Of a stretch of 8,576 nt of DNA, positions 1 through 8,576 are shown piece after piece. Origin of the DNA: Chamaesiphon sp. (GTDB lineage Bacteria; Cyanobacteriota; Cyanobacteriia; Cyanobacteriales; Chamaesiphonaceae). Position 1 is the stretch's first letter. Every line of letters starts with the position of its first letter. A program made the translations under genes and the position numbers. Below the pieces are notes generated by a model. It made no database searches and was not told where the DNA came from. It saw nothing but the letters and a program-made list of their open reading frames with translations. Location: positions 1 to 8,576 of the forward strand of contig JAJAYU010000140.1 in assembly GCA_026786125.1 (NCBI GenBank), given 5' to 3'.

Positions 1-169
1 CAGACTGAATGATGCCAAACTTCTCATTCTCTAAAAGTATTCCCACTCTTTTCGCTAACGTAACGAACCCCTGAGACAAACAAAGATTATTCGCTGTTCT
101 CTTGGCACTCTAACCGCTACACTCTGTCTACTTCGGGGATATCTGCGGTAAAAAGTTTGTAACGGCACT
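1..169. other. Intergenic DNA downstream of apcE
   Basis: No credible open reading frame, RNA gene or repeat is visible here on either strand. In many cyanobacteria apcE is followed on the same strand by apcA, apcB and apcC. If that order holds here, this stretch would be the leader or promoter of apcA lying just outside the window. This is inference only, since no apcA start is present. Confidence 0.4.
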
Positions 170-209
170 AAAAAAGATCGATGAGAGCTCAATCTCACCG
201 ATCTTTTTT
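170..209 (-). terminator. Intrinsic terminator of apcE
   Basis: Two 17-nt arms (170-186 and 193-209) flank a 6-nt loop. Read on the minus strand, the RNA pairs along all 17 positions, with one G-U at 198/181, and ends in six U. Read on the plus strand, the same position is an A-C mismatch. The helix is therefore better for transcripts coming from apcE, whose stop codon lies 42 nt upstream. It could still stop plus-strand transcription, since both arms end in A and T runs. Confidence 0.88.
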
Positions 210-251
210 ATTAAAATATAATCTGACTCATTAAATGGAGTATTCGACTAC

Positions 252-3572
<3,321 letters not shown>

Positions 3573-3578
3573 TTAAAT

Positions 3579-3583
3579 CTCCC
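3579..3583 (-). promoter_or_regulatory. Ribosome binding site of apcE
   Basis: On the minus strand GGGAG lies 12 nt before the apcE ATG, within TTGGGAGATTTAAG. The spacing is somewhat long, but it is the only purine-rich Shine-Dalgarno-like match before the conserved start. It is one of the few recognisable sites in the window, because most genes here lack one. Confidence 0.55.
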
Positions 3584-3713
3584 AACCGAATATTTTGTTA
3601 AGCCTAATCGAGTCGGGTTGAGGTTTTAAAGCCTGCCCATGTGAGGATCTGAAATTTGGGGATCGGTTGTCAATCCGGAGATCTTCAGCCAAGTACCAAA
3701 TATTACTCACTCA

Positions 3714-3747
3714 CTCGATCGAAATTTGAATAATTGGGTCGATCGAG
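3714..3747. repeat. 9-bp perfect inverted repeat in the apcE upstream region
   Basis: CTCGATCGA at 3714-3722 is matched by TCGATCGAG at 3739-3747 across a 16-nt spacer. Each arm is itself palindromic around CGATCG, and the two hexamers are 24 bp apart, a little over two helical turns. This could be an operator, or just two HIP1-type hexamers that happen to share flanks. Confidence 0.5.
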
Positions 3748-3985
3748 ATGTCTAGTCTCGTTTTCCCGATAAATGAAAGTTGTTACCAGCAAAACCAGCA
3801 CAGCTTTCAGATTAAAACGTTTCGCCTGTTAATAGCTTGTTTATGAAGAAGTGTGTAGAAATTAAATTTTAGAATGACCTGACAAAGATCCTAGAGGATC
3901 TAGGGACGAAGATTAGAAAAAAGATAAGTTTTGTTACAGAGAACTGGGGGCGGGGGGACTAGGTGACGAGGGGAAATTTGATTAT

Positions 3986-4372
3986 TCACTCATCCCTAGT
4001 GATAAGTTCGTATCCAGCGGTGGAGGGGGATACAACCGAAATGAAAATTAATGGTTCATTGCCGTGGTTGGATACTCCATGTACAGAGCCAGTTGGCGCG
4101 ACCACAACATCTCCCTTGACGATCGATTTCGTAGTGCCAGCTCGATCTAGATAATATTCTCCCTGCCCAGCTAAAATAGTCCAGGTATCCTGTCCGTGTG
4201 GATGGATATGTGCGGGAATTTCTTGATGGGGTTGGATATACCAAGCCACAATTGTCGATTCTGGGGATTCGGTGATCACAGAGCGAATCGGTGCTCCATC
4301 AGTCGGTTGGCAAAATTCACAGCTACTAAAAATTCGTTGGCTCAGGTGCTCTGAAGGAGAATCGATATCCAT
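3986..4372 (-). CDS. Small single-domain cupin protein, function unknown
   Basis: The product has 128 residues from the chosen start MDIDSPSEHL. An in-frame ATG at 4426 would add 18 residues (MSEYCLHILICLLTN...) that look unlike a cupin N-terminus, so it was not used. The beta-barrel metal motifs are clear. Motif 1 has H55 and H57 in PAHIHPHGQDTWTILAGQG, with Q61 or D62 where the usual glutamate stands. Motif 2 is a full match to G-x5-P-x-G-x2-H-x3-N (G87, P93, G95, H98, N102). A C-x2-C pair (C18, C21) precedes the barrel. No signal peptide or membrane segment is seen. Small cupins include dioxygenases, isomerases and sugar or metal sensors, and nothing here decides among them. It is transcribed away from miaE, with 95 bases between the starts. 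I see no convincing terminator after it. Confidence 0.85.
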   Translation of the reverse strand: MDIDSPSEHLSQRIFSSCEFCQPTDGAPIRSVITESPESTIVAWYIQPHQEIPAHIHPHGQDTWTILAGQGEYYLDRAGTTKSIVKGDVVVAPTGSVHGVSNHGNEPLIFISVVSPSTAGYELITRDE

Positions 4373-4467
4373 CTTGCGGCAATTTGTTAGAAGACAAATT
4401 AATATATGTAGACAGTATTCGGACATCCATCAAGATTGCTGTCAAACTCAATACCTAATTTCCAGCT
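4373..4467. promoter_or_regulatory. Divergent promoter region between the cupin gene and miaE
   Basis: These 95 bases separate two genes facing away from each other, so both promoters must lie here or inside the N-terminal coding ends. The centre (about 4396-4410) is AT-rich, with ATTAATATATGTA offering -10-like hexamers on both strands. A TTGTTA at 4384-4389 could be a -35 for miaE, but its spacing to TATGTA is only 15. Assignment is tentative. Confidence 0.35.
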
Positions 4468-5067
4468 ATGACTGCTATCGCTATCACGACGATGAATATT
4501 TTGTGTCAGCCCACATCTGAGGCTTGGCTTGAACAAGCGTTGGGAAACGTCGATACGATTTTGCTGGATCATTCTCATTGTGAACGCAAAGCCGCTGGCA
4601 CTGCGGTGAATATGATGTTTCGCTATCCGTCCAATCATAAGCTAGTCCGGCAGTTGACGGCGATCGCCCAAGAAGAACTAGAGCATTTCGAGCAAGTCAA
4701 TCAAATTCTCGAACGACGAGGAATTACCCTCTCAGCCTTGAGCGCGCCCCCTTATGGCAAGGCAATGATGAATCAAATTCGCCACCAAGAACCCAATCGG
4801 ATGTTAGATGCTCTCTTAATTTCTGGCTTAATTGAAGCCCGCTCTCACGAAAGATTGGGATTACTTGGGGCACATCTGCCAGATCCGAAGTTAGCCGCAT
4901 TTTACCGCAGTTTGATGGCATCGGAAGCTCGTCACTTTGGGATTTACTGGTTATTAGCAGATACTTATTTTGACAGATCGATCGTCCAAACCCGTCTCGC
5001 CGAACTCGCAATCGTTGAGAGTGAAATACTTTCTACACTCCATCCCGAACCGAGGATTCATAGTTAA
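4468..5067 (+). CDS. miaE: tRNA-(ms2io6A37) hydroxylase MiaE
   Basis: MiaE is a non-haem diiron monooxygenase that hydroxylates the isopentenyl side chain of 2-methylthio-N6-isopentenyladenosine at tRNA position 37, next to the anticodon. It acts after MiaA and MiaB, which are not in this window. The 199-residue protein is a ferritin-like four-helix bundle with all ligand motifs visible: E39 in DHSHCERKAAG, E70-x2-H73 in EELEH, E123 in LIEARSHERL, and E153-x2-H156 in SEARH. The C-terminus ESEILSTLHPEPRIHS is also typical. The start at 4468 is the longest; Met9 (4492, MNILCQPTSEAW) fits the family's usual N-terminus equally well or better, and neither has a Shine-Dalgarno. The GNAT gene follows 60 bases later on the same strand, possibly on one transcript. 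Confidence 0.95.
   Translation: MTAIAITTMNILCQPTSEAWLEQALGNVDTILLDHSHCERKAAGTAVNMMFRYPSNHKLVRQLTAIAQEELEHFEQVNQILERRGITLSALSAPPYGKAMMNQIRHQEPNRMLDALLISGLIEARSHERLGLLGAHLPDPKLAAFYRSLMASEARHFGIYWLLADTYFDRSIVQTRLAELAIVESEILSTLHPEPRIHS
4660..4667. repeat. HIP1 octamer GCGATCGC
   Basis: This is the only full HIP1 octamer I find in the window. It lies inside miaE and encodes part of LTAIAQ. The hexamer core CGATCG occurs about 30 times in both coding and intergenic DNA. HIP1 is a marker of cyanobacterial genomes. Confidence 0.8.
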
Positions 5068-5070
5068 TTT

Positions 5071-5129
5071 GGTGGATGGTGGATGGTGAATAGTTCGGCT
5101 ACGCTCACTACAAGTGGTGAATGGTGGAT
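5071..5129 (+). repeat. Heptanucleotide tandem repeat (GGTGRAT) split by a 24-nt insert
   Basis: Three heptads (GGTGGAT at 5071 and 5078, GGTGAAT at 5085) are followed by exactly 24 foreign bases (5092-5115, containing TTCGGCTACGCTCACTACAA). Two more heptads follow (GGTGAAT at 5116, GGTGGAT at 5123). The heptad copies on both sides of the insert are identical. Heptanucleotide STRRs, and small dispersed repeats of about this size sitting inside them, are known from Nostoc-type cyanobacteria. The last heptad plus one G supplies the ATG of the downstream gene. Confidence 0.85.
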
Positions 5130-5616
5130 GTTTCAACAATACAAAAATTATACGATTCGATCGTGGCAACCGGACGATCGACAGGCGGCTGCGGACGTAA
5201 TTAAGAATGCGTTGACTGAATACGGATTGGGCTGGGAGCCAGATGGTGCCGATCGAGATGTATTGTTGGTAGAGGAATATTATCTCGATCGAAGTGGTGA
5301 GTTTTGGGTAATTGAGGATCGGGGTGAGATTGTCGGTACGAGTGCTTATTATCCCGATCCTCATCGGGGCGAAAATGCGGTAGAAATTCGCAAAATGTAT
5401 TTGTCCGCCAGAGCAAGAGGAAAGGGCTTGGGACAGTATTTATTAGGGGAATTAGAACGATCGATCCTTGCGCATGGCTATCAGGAGATCTGGATCGAAA
5501 CAGCTAGTGTGTTAACCGCAGCGGTAAAGCTCTATGAAGCGAATGGTTATCAACCAGCCACAGGGATAGAAACAGATCGATGCGATCGAGTGTACGTTAA
5601 ACATCTCCAGATATAG
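5128..5616 (+). CDS. GNAT-family N-acetyltransferase, substrate unknown
   Basis: The 162-residue product has the GNAT fold in order: strand beta1 (YTIRSW, 8-13), a central strand (FWVIEDRGEIVGTSAYY, 59-75), beta4 (AVEIRKMYLS, 84-93), the acetyl-CoA pyrophosphate loop R-x-x-G-x-G (R97 to G102 in RGKGLG), and the helix and strand AVKLYEANGYQP (132-143). GNAT enzymes move an acetyl group from acetyl-CoA to an amine; the acceptor cannot be read from this sequence. I chose ATG 5128 (MFQQYKNYTIRSW). An in-frame ATG at 5083 would add 15 residues (MVNSSATLTTSGEWW) encoded wholly by the repeat just upstream, which is unlikely to be real protein. GGTG at 5116-5119 is a weak ribosome site, 8 bases from the start. 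It may be co-transcribed with miaE. Confidence 0.9.
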   Translation: MFQQYKNYTIRSWQPDDRQAAADVIKNALTEYGLGWEPDGADRDVLLVEEYYLDRSGEFWVIEDRGEIVGTSAYYPDPHRGENAVEIRKMYLSARARGKGLGQYLLGELERSILAHGYQEIWIETASVLTAAVKLYEANGYQPATGIETDRCDRVYVKHLQI

Positions 5617-5658
5617 TTCGTTTTGAAATAAAAAGTAATATACCTGAAAATAAATATT
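5617..5658. other. Short AT-rich gap between convergent genes
   Basis: Only 42 bases separate the GNAT stop from the sugar-kinase stop. The gap is AT-rich, with a 6-bp AAGTAA/TTACTT match across about 20 bases, too weak to count as a terminator. Transcripts from the two sides may overlap at their 3' ends. Confidence 0.4.
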
Positions 5659-6600
5659 TTACTTATATACGTCCAAAAAATCTAAAATTTCGGCATCAGT
5701 AGGCTGGGAATCGATCGCGCCAGGTTGTTGAGTAGTCAAGGCTCCAGCCGCCGTTGCATAACGAACTATCGCTGCTGGGGATTTAGATCCAGCTCCGAGC
5801 TGGTGCAATATTCCAGCCACAAAAGCATCCCCCGCACCCGTCGTATCAACTGGATTAACTGCAAAAGCTGGTTGTTGTCCGACGACTCCATCCAGCCAAT
5901 ATTCACAAACATTACCGCCATCTGTCACGAAAATTCCTTTAGCTTTTGATAAATATTGGCAGAGAGCTTGAGGTGATGTTTCACCATAGATTAATTGAGC
6001 TTCTTCTCGTGCAAATTTTACATAATTTGCTTGTTCGACTATTTTTTTGATTTGGGGAATTGCAACTGCTGGAGATGTCCAAAAAGTTGGTCGCCAATTA
6101 ATATCTACCATGATTTTAACGTCATGCACTTGGGCTAACTGTATGGCTTTCCAGGTACTTACAGCACTGCTAGGGTAGGCTAGAGTCAATGTCCCTAAAA
6201 GTAAAAAATCTGCACCCACAAATAATTCTTCCGGTACTTCACTGAGTTGAGCATCAGCAAATCGATCGGTAGGAATGGCACCAAAACCACCAAATATTCG
6301 ATCGCCATCAGCAGTTCTCAATACTTGAACTTGACGAGTTGGTGCAGTATAATGAGTCTGAACTCCACAAATATCGACACCTTCATCTACTAATTTAGCT
6401 ACTAATTTTTTACCAGCTTCATCATTACCAACACAGCCAACAAATCTCGACAGGTCTCCCATTTTAACCAATGCACAAGCAACATTTGCAGGTGCGCCAC
6501 CAGGAAACGCTGTCCACGAGGTGACATTCTCGCTGCTGACTCCGCTCTGGTTTGCGAGTAAATCAAATAAGACTTCGCCGAGACAAATAATCGTAGACAT
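5659..6600 (-). CDS. PfkB-family carbohydrate kinase, probable fructokinase
   Basis: This 313-residue ribokinase-fold enzyme should phosphorylate a free sugar with ATP in the cytoplasm. The sugar-binding signature is at 33-48 (PGGAPANVACALVKMG, with GN-type glycines G34-G35). The second PfkB signature DTTGAGDAF (252-260) holds the anion-hole glycines and catalytic base D258. The start MSTIICLGEVLFDLL, the GGFGAIPTDRF region (104-114) and the length match cyanobacterial and bacterial fructokinases of the ScrK/FrK type. These feed fructose, for instance from sucrose cleavage, into metabolism as fructose 6-phosphate. Other PfkB sugars (2-keto-3-deoxygluconate, adenosine, ribose) cannot be excluded from motifs alone. 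The gene converges with the GNAT gene and diverges from queA. No Shine-Dalgarno is present; a heptad repeat begins 6 bases upstream of the ATG. Confidence 0.9.
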   Translation of the reverse strand: MSTIICLGEVLFDLLANQSGVSSENVTSWTAFPGGAPANVACALVKMGDLSRFVGCVGNDEAGKKLVAKLVDEGVDICGVQTHYTAPTRQVQVLRTADGDRIFGGFGAIPTDRFADAQLSEVPEELFVGADFLLLGTLTLAYPSSAVSTWKAIQLAQVHDVKIMVDINWRPTFWTSPAVAIPQIKKIVEQANYVKFAREEAQLIYGETSPQALCQYLSKAKGIFVTDGGNVCEYWLDGVVGQQPAFAVNPVDTTGAGDAFVAGILHQLGAGSKSPAAIVRYATAAGALTTQQPGAIDSQPTDAEILDFLDVYK

Positions 6601-6606
6601 GAGGTT

Positions 6607-6633
6607 TAGTTGATAATTGATAATTGATAGTTA
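6607..6633 (-). repeat. Heptad repeat, TCAATTA type, between fructokinase and queA
   Basis: On the minus strand this reads TTAACTA, TCAATTA, TCAATTA, TCAACTA (tract ends 6633/6607): a 7-nt period with conserved edge units. It has the same family and edges as the array at 7832-7872, in the opposite orientation. It fills nearly half of the 61-base divergent promoter region of the two genes, so it must lie in the promoter or leader of at least one. Confidence 0.8.
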
Positions 6634-6661
6634 ATGAGGGGAACAGATTGAATCAGACAAA

Positions 6662-7738
6662 ATGAATAGTAATGTAGACAAATTATTATCTAGTTATCAT
6701 TATCACTTACCAGAGGAACTGATCGCGCAGACTCCGGTAGTACCGAGAGATCGATCAAGATTATTGGTTGTTGAACCCAATGATAGCTATCAGCATCGCC
6801 ACTTTCATGAGATTAGCGATTTTTTGAATCCTGGCGATTTGCTCGTATTCAACAATACTCGCGTGATTCCAGCGCGGATTTATGGGTACAAGCCCACCGG
6901 CGGTGCTGTAGAAATCTTGCTAATTTCCGAGCAAACACATAACTGTTGGTTAGCACTAGTCAAGCCAGGGCGGAAGCTCAAACTTGGCACTCAAATTATC
7001 TTCCCAGCTCGCGACACTCTTGCCAAGATGTCCCAACTTACCGCCACAATTATCGGTACAGATCAGCAGACTGGGGGTAGATTATTGCAGTTCGATTTAC
7101 CAGACAATATCCCGTTACTTTCCATTCTCGCTGACTTTGGCGAAATGCCCCTACCGCCCTATATCAATGCTAGTACATCAACCCCCGATCAATATCAAAC
7201 TGTCTATGCCAAAGTACCTGGAGCGGTGGCTGCACCAACAGCAGGACTACATTTTACGACCGAATTACTTGATCGATTAGCCGCCCAAGGCATCAATCAA
7301 ACCTATGTCACTCTCCATGTGGGTGTCGGTACTTTTCGCCCTGTGGAAGTGGAGGATATCACCACTCACCAGATGCACCATGAATGGCTAGAGATATCTC
7401 AAGAATCGATCGATCTAATCGAGTCCACAAAAGCCGCTGGCGGCAAAGTATACGCGATCGGGACTACGGCAGTAAGAGTCCTGGAAACAGCAGCTCAAAC
7501 AGGCAAATTGCAGCCTTATAGTGGCGATACCAATATTTTTATCTATCCTGGTTATCAATGGCGCGTAGTTGATGGCTTGATTACCAATTTTCACCTCCCA
7601 GGATCGAGTTTGATGATGTTAGTAAGTGCGTTAATTGGGCGAAAAAGATTACTCGATTTATATCAGATTGCGATCAATGACTATTATCGCTTTTATTCAT
7701 TTGGTGATGCAATGTTAATTCGTCCCCTCTCCAGCTAA
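6662..7738 (+). CDS. queA: S-adenosylmethionine:tRNA ribosyltransferase-isomerase QueA
   Basis: QueA moves and rearranges the ribosyl moiety of S-adenosylmethionine onto preQ1 at the wobble base (position 34) of GUN-anticodon tRNAs (Asp, Asn, His, Tyr). This forms epoxyqueuosine, the second-to-last step of queuosine synthesis. The 358 residues carry the family hallmarks in order: YHYHLPEELIAQTPVVPRDR (12-31), GDLLVFNNTRVIPARIYG (58-75), PTAGLHFT (192-199), TLHVGVGTFRPVEVEDI (217-233), AIGTTAVRVLET (265-276) and DGLITNFHLPGSSLMMLVSAL (304-324). Length is normal and nothing is broken. The start fits family members; the only purine-rich stretch upstream (GAGGGGA near 6636) is about 20 bases away, too far for a standard ribosome site. 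Later- or earlier-acting queuosine genes (queC, D, E, F, G, tgt) are not adjacent. It ends before a strong hairpin terminator. Confidence 0.98.
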   Translation: MNSNVDKLLSSYHYHLPEELIAQTPVVPRDRSRLLVVEPNDSYQHRHFHEISDFLNPGDLLVFNNTRVIPARIYGYKPTGGAVEILLISEQTHNCWLALVKPGRKLKLGTQIIFPARDTLAKMSQLTATIIGTDQQTGGRLLQFDLPDNIPLLSILADFGEMPLPPYINASTSTPDQYQTVYAKVPGAVAAPTAGLHFTTELLDRLAAQGINQTYVTLHVGVGTFRPVEVEDITTHQMHHEWLEISQESIDLIESTKAAGGKVYAIGTTAVRVLETAAQTGKLQPYSGDTNIFIYPGYQWRVVDGLITNFHLPGSSLMMLVSALIGRKRLLDLYQIAINDYYRFYSFGDAMLIRPLSS

Positions 7739-7798
7739 TCGATCTCAGTTAGTAATTTCTACTTGAAATGATTGTACTTTAAATATTTTAATTAAAAG

Positions 7799-7832
7799 CC
7801 CTTGGTGATAACAACTATCACCAAGGGTTTTT
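7799..7832. terminator. Bidirectional terminator between queA and the glucan phosphorylase gene
   Basis: A perfect 12-bp stem, CCCTTGGTGATA (7799-7810) with TATCACCAAGGG (7816-7827), has a 5-nt loop. TTTTT follows on the plus strand and a GC-then-TTTT tail on the minus strand. It lies 60 nt after the queA stop and 50 nt after the convergent phosphorylase stop, so it can end both transcripts. Confidence 0.93.
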
Positions 7833-7872
7833 AACTATCAATTTTCAATTCTCAATTCTCAATTCTCAACTA
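7832..7872 (+). repeat. Heptad repeat, TCAATTC type, downstream of queA
   Basis: After a TAACTA edge come TCAATTT, then TCAATTC three times, then TCAACTA, all in strict 7-nt register from 7838 to 7872. The edge units TAACTA and TCAACTA are the same as in the array at 6607-6633, which has fewer internal units and the opposite orientation. It starts in the T-tract of the terminator and stops 5 bases short of the phosphorylase stop codon. Confidence 0.85.
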
Positions 7873-7877
7873 CTTAC

Positions 7878-8576
7878 CTACGCCCATTGAATCAATCCGA
7901 GTTCATACGGATTGCTCAAGTGTGGGTTGTGGGGTAGGACACGCAGAGACAAGCCTTGCAGCCCGCTAGCGGAGTAAGCAATCTCACTAGTGTAGAGACT
8001 ATTACCCGCGCTATCTTTGCCCTGATAGGTCATCACAGCAGTATCTGCGTCGGTAATCTTGCCATTAGTATCGATCGCACCTTTGTAGAGTTCGACTTGG
8101 ATATCATGGGGTTCCAGACTACCTAAGCTAATCAGACTCTTAACGGCGATCGATTGATTGACGTTAATATCTTCAGGGGCGGAGACATCGACACTATTGA
8201 TTGTGAGATGCTCCCACTGTTGGAACATCTTCTCTTTCCAATGGGCGAGATCTTTACCAGCTTGATAACTATTGTCAGTGACAACTTGATGACGATCGCT
8301 AGCAGGGAAATAGCCCTTATTCGCGTAGTCGCGCAGCATCCGAGCCGTGTTAAAGGTCGGACAATTGAGGCGAATCGCATCTTTCATCTTGGCTACCCAT
8401 TTACGGGGTAAACCTTCTTTATCGCGATCGTAGAACAGGGGGACAATTTCCTGTTCTAATAAGTTGTAGAAAGCATTTGCTTCTACTTCATCTTGATACT
8501 CTTCATCTGAGTATAGTTCGCCATGACCGATCGGCCAACCAGTCCGAACATAATCGGCTTCATCCCACCAGCCATC
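7878..8576 (-). CDS. glgP: Alpha-glucan (glycogen/maltodextrin) phosphorylase, C-terminal part
   Basis: The reading frame runs open from the window edge to TGA or TAA-type stop at 7878, giving the last 232 residues; the 5' part lies outside. GT35 phosphorylases split alpha-1,4-glucans with phosphate to give glucose 1-phosphate. The visible part opens with DGWWDEADYVRTGW, then DEVEANAFYNLLEQEIVPLFY (about 29-49), MKDAIRLNCPTFNTARMLRDY (64-84, catalytic-domain end) and a beta-rich tail closing in NPYELGLIQWA. This is the short Thermus/Thermotoga-type family of about 850 residues rather than the animal/E. coli type. The PLP lysine would be about 15 residues upstream of DGWWDEA and is not in view. 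An internal ATG at 8387 is not the start. The gene converges on queA across a shared terminator. Confidence 0.9.
   Translation of the reverse strand, partial: DGWWDEADYVRTGWPIGHGELYSDEEYQDEVEANAFYNLLEQEIVPLFYDRDKEGLPRKWVAKMKDAIRLNCPTFNTARMLRDYANKGYFPASDRHQVVTDNSYQAGKDLAHWKEKMFQQWEHLTINSVDVSAPEDINVNQSIAVKSLISLGSLEPHDIQVELYKGAIDTNGKITDADTAVMTYQGKDSAGNSLYTSEIAYSASGLQGLSLRVLPHNPHLSNPYELGLIQWA

Noticed and set aside
3668..3673. Perfect TTGACA -35 box on the minus strand upstream of apcE
   Set aside because: No acceptable -10 hexamer follows at 16-18 nt (AGATCC at 17), so I mention it but do not call a promoter.
3744..3764. Plus-strand hairpin CGAGA/TCTCG followed by TTTT
   Set aside because: The stem is only 5 bp with a 7-nt loop, and no plus-strand gene lies upstream to be terminated.
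3890..3904. CCTAGA-GGA-TCTAGG hairpin downstream of the cupin gene
   Set aside because: A 6-bp stem with a 3-nt loop, no following T run on either strand, and about 80 nt from the stop; too weak to call a terminator.
4373..4426. 18-residue N-terminal extension of the cupin from the ATG at 4426
   Set aside because: The extension is Cys/Leu-rich, does not resemble the cupin family start and overlaps the divergent promoter DNA; MDIDSPSEHL is preferred. It remains possible.
5071..7872. CRISPR array or other spacer-repeat system
   Set aside because: The repeats are 7-nt tandem units without unique spacers, and no cas-like gene is present.
7878..8387. Separate 169-residue protein starting at the internal ATG 8387
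   Set aside because: The frame continues open to the window edge and encodes conserved phosphorylase sequence (DGWWDEA...) upstream, so this is only the end of a longer gene.

Overview
The window is from a cyanobacterium. The proof is a complete apcE gene, which encodes the phycobilisome core-membrane linker and is found only in phycobilisome-bearing organisms. Supporting signs are the roughly 30 CGATCG hexamers I count by eye (about 2 expected by chance in 8.6 kb; the core of the cyanobacterial HIP1 repeat) and the heptanucleotide tandem repeats in intergenic DNA. The species cannot be fixed from this window. The heptad repeats and the four-repeat ApcE fit best with filamentous or related large-genome lineages.

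Layout. Positions 1-251 are non-coding and hold a strong intrinsic terminator for apcE. apcE fills 252-3566 on the minus strand and is preceded by about 420 bases of non-coding leader and promoter DNA with a 9-bp inverted repeat and a G-run tract. Next come a small cupin gene (minus strand, 3986-4372) and, divergent from it, miaE (plus strand, 4468-5067). A GNAT acetyltransferase (plus strand, 5128-5616) follows 60 bases later. That 60-base gap is almost entirely a heptad repeat split by a 24-base insert. A PfkB-family sugar kinase, probably fructokinase (minus strand, 5659-6600), converges on the GNAT gene and diverges from queA (plus strand, 6662-7738). A perfect 12-bp terminator hairpin separates queA from the convergent 3' end of an alpha-glucan phosphorylase gene (minus strand, 7878 to the window edge).

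How the genes relate. The only two-gene same-strand run is miaE-GNAT; otherwise transcription directions alternate. The themes are light harvesting (apcE), tRNA anticodon-loop modification (miaE at position 37, queA at the wobble position 34), and carbohydrate use (fructokinase, glucan phosphorylase). There is no sign of an integrated element, defence island, CRISPR array or RNA gene. I did not find a new multi-gene system. The most interesting signals are the small repeats: a 24-nt insert inside a heptad array that reaches the GNAT start codon, and two related heptad arrays in opposite orientation on either side of queA.
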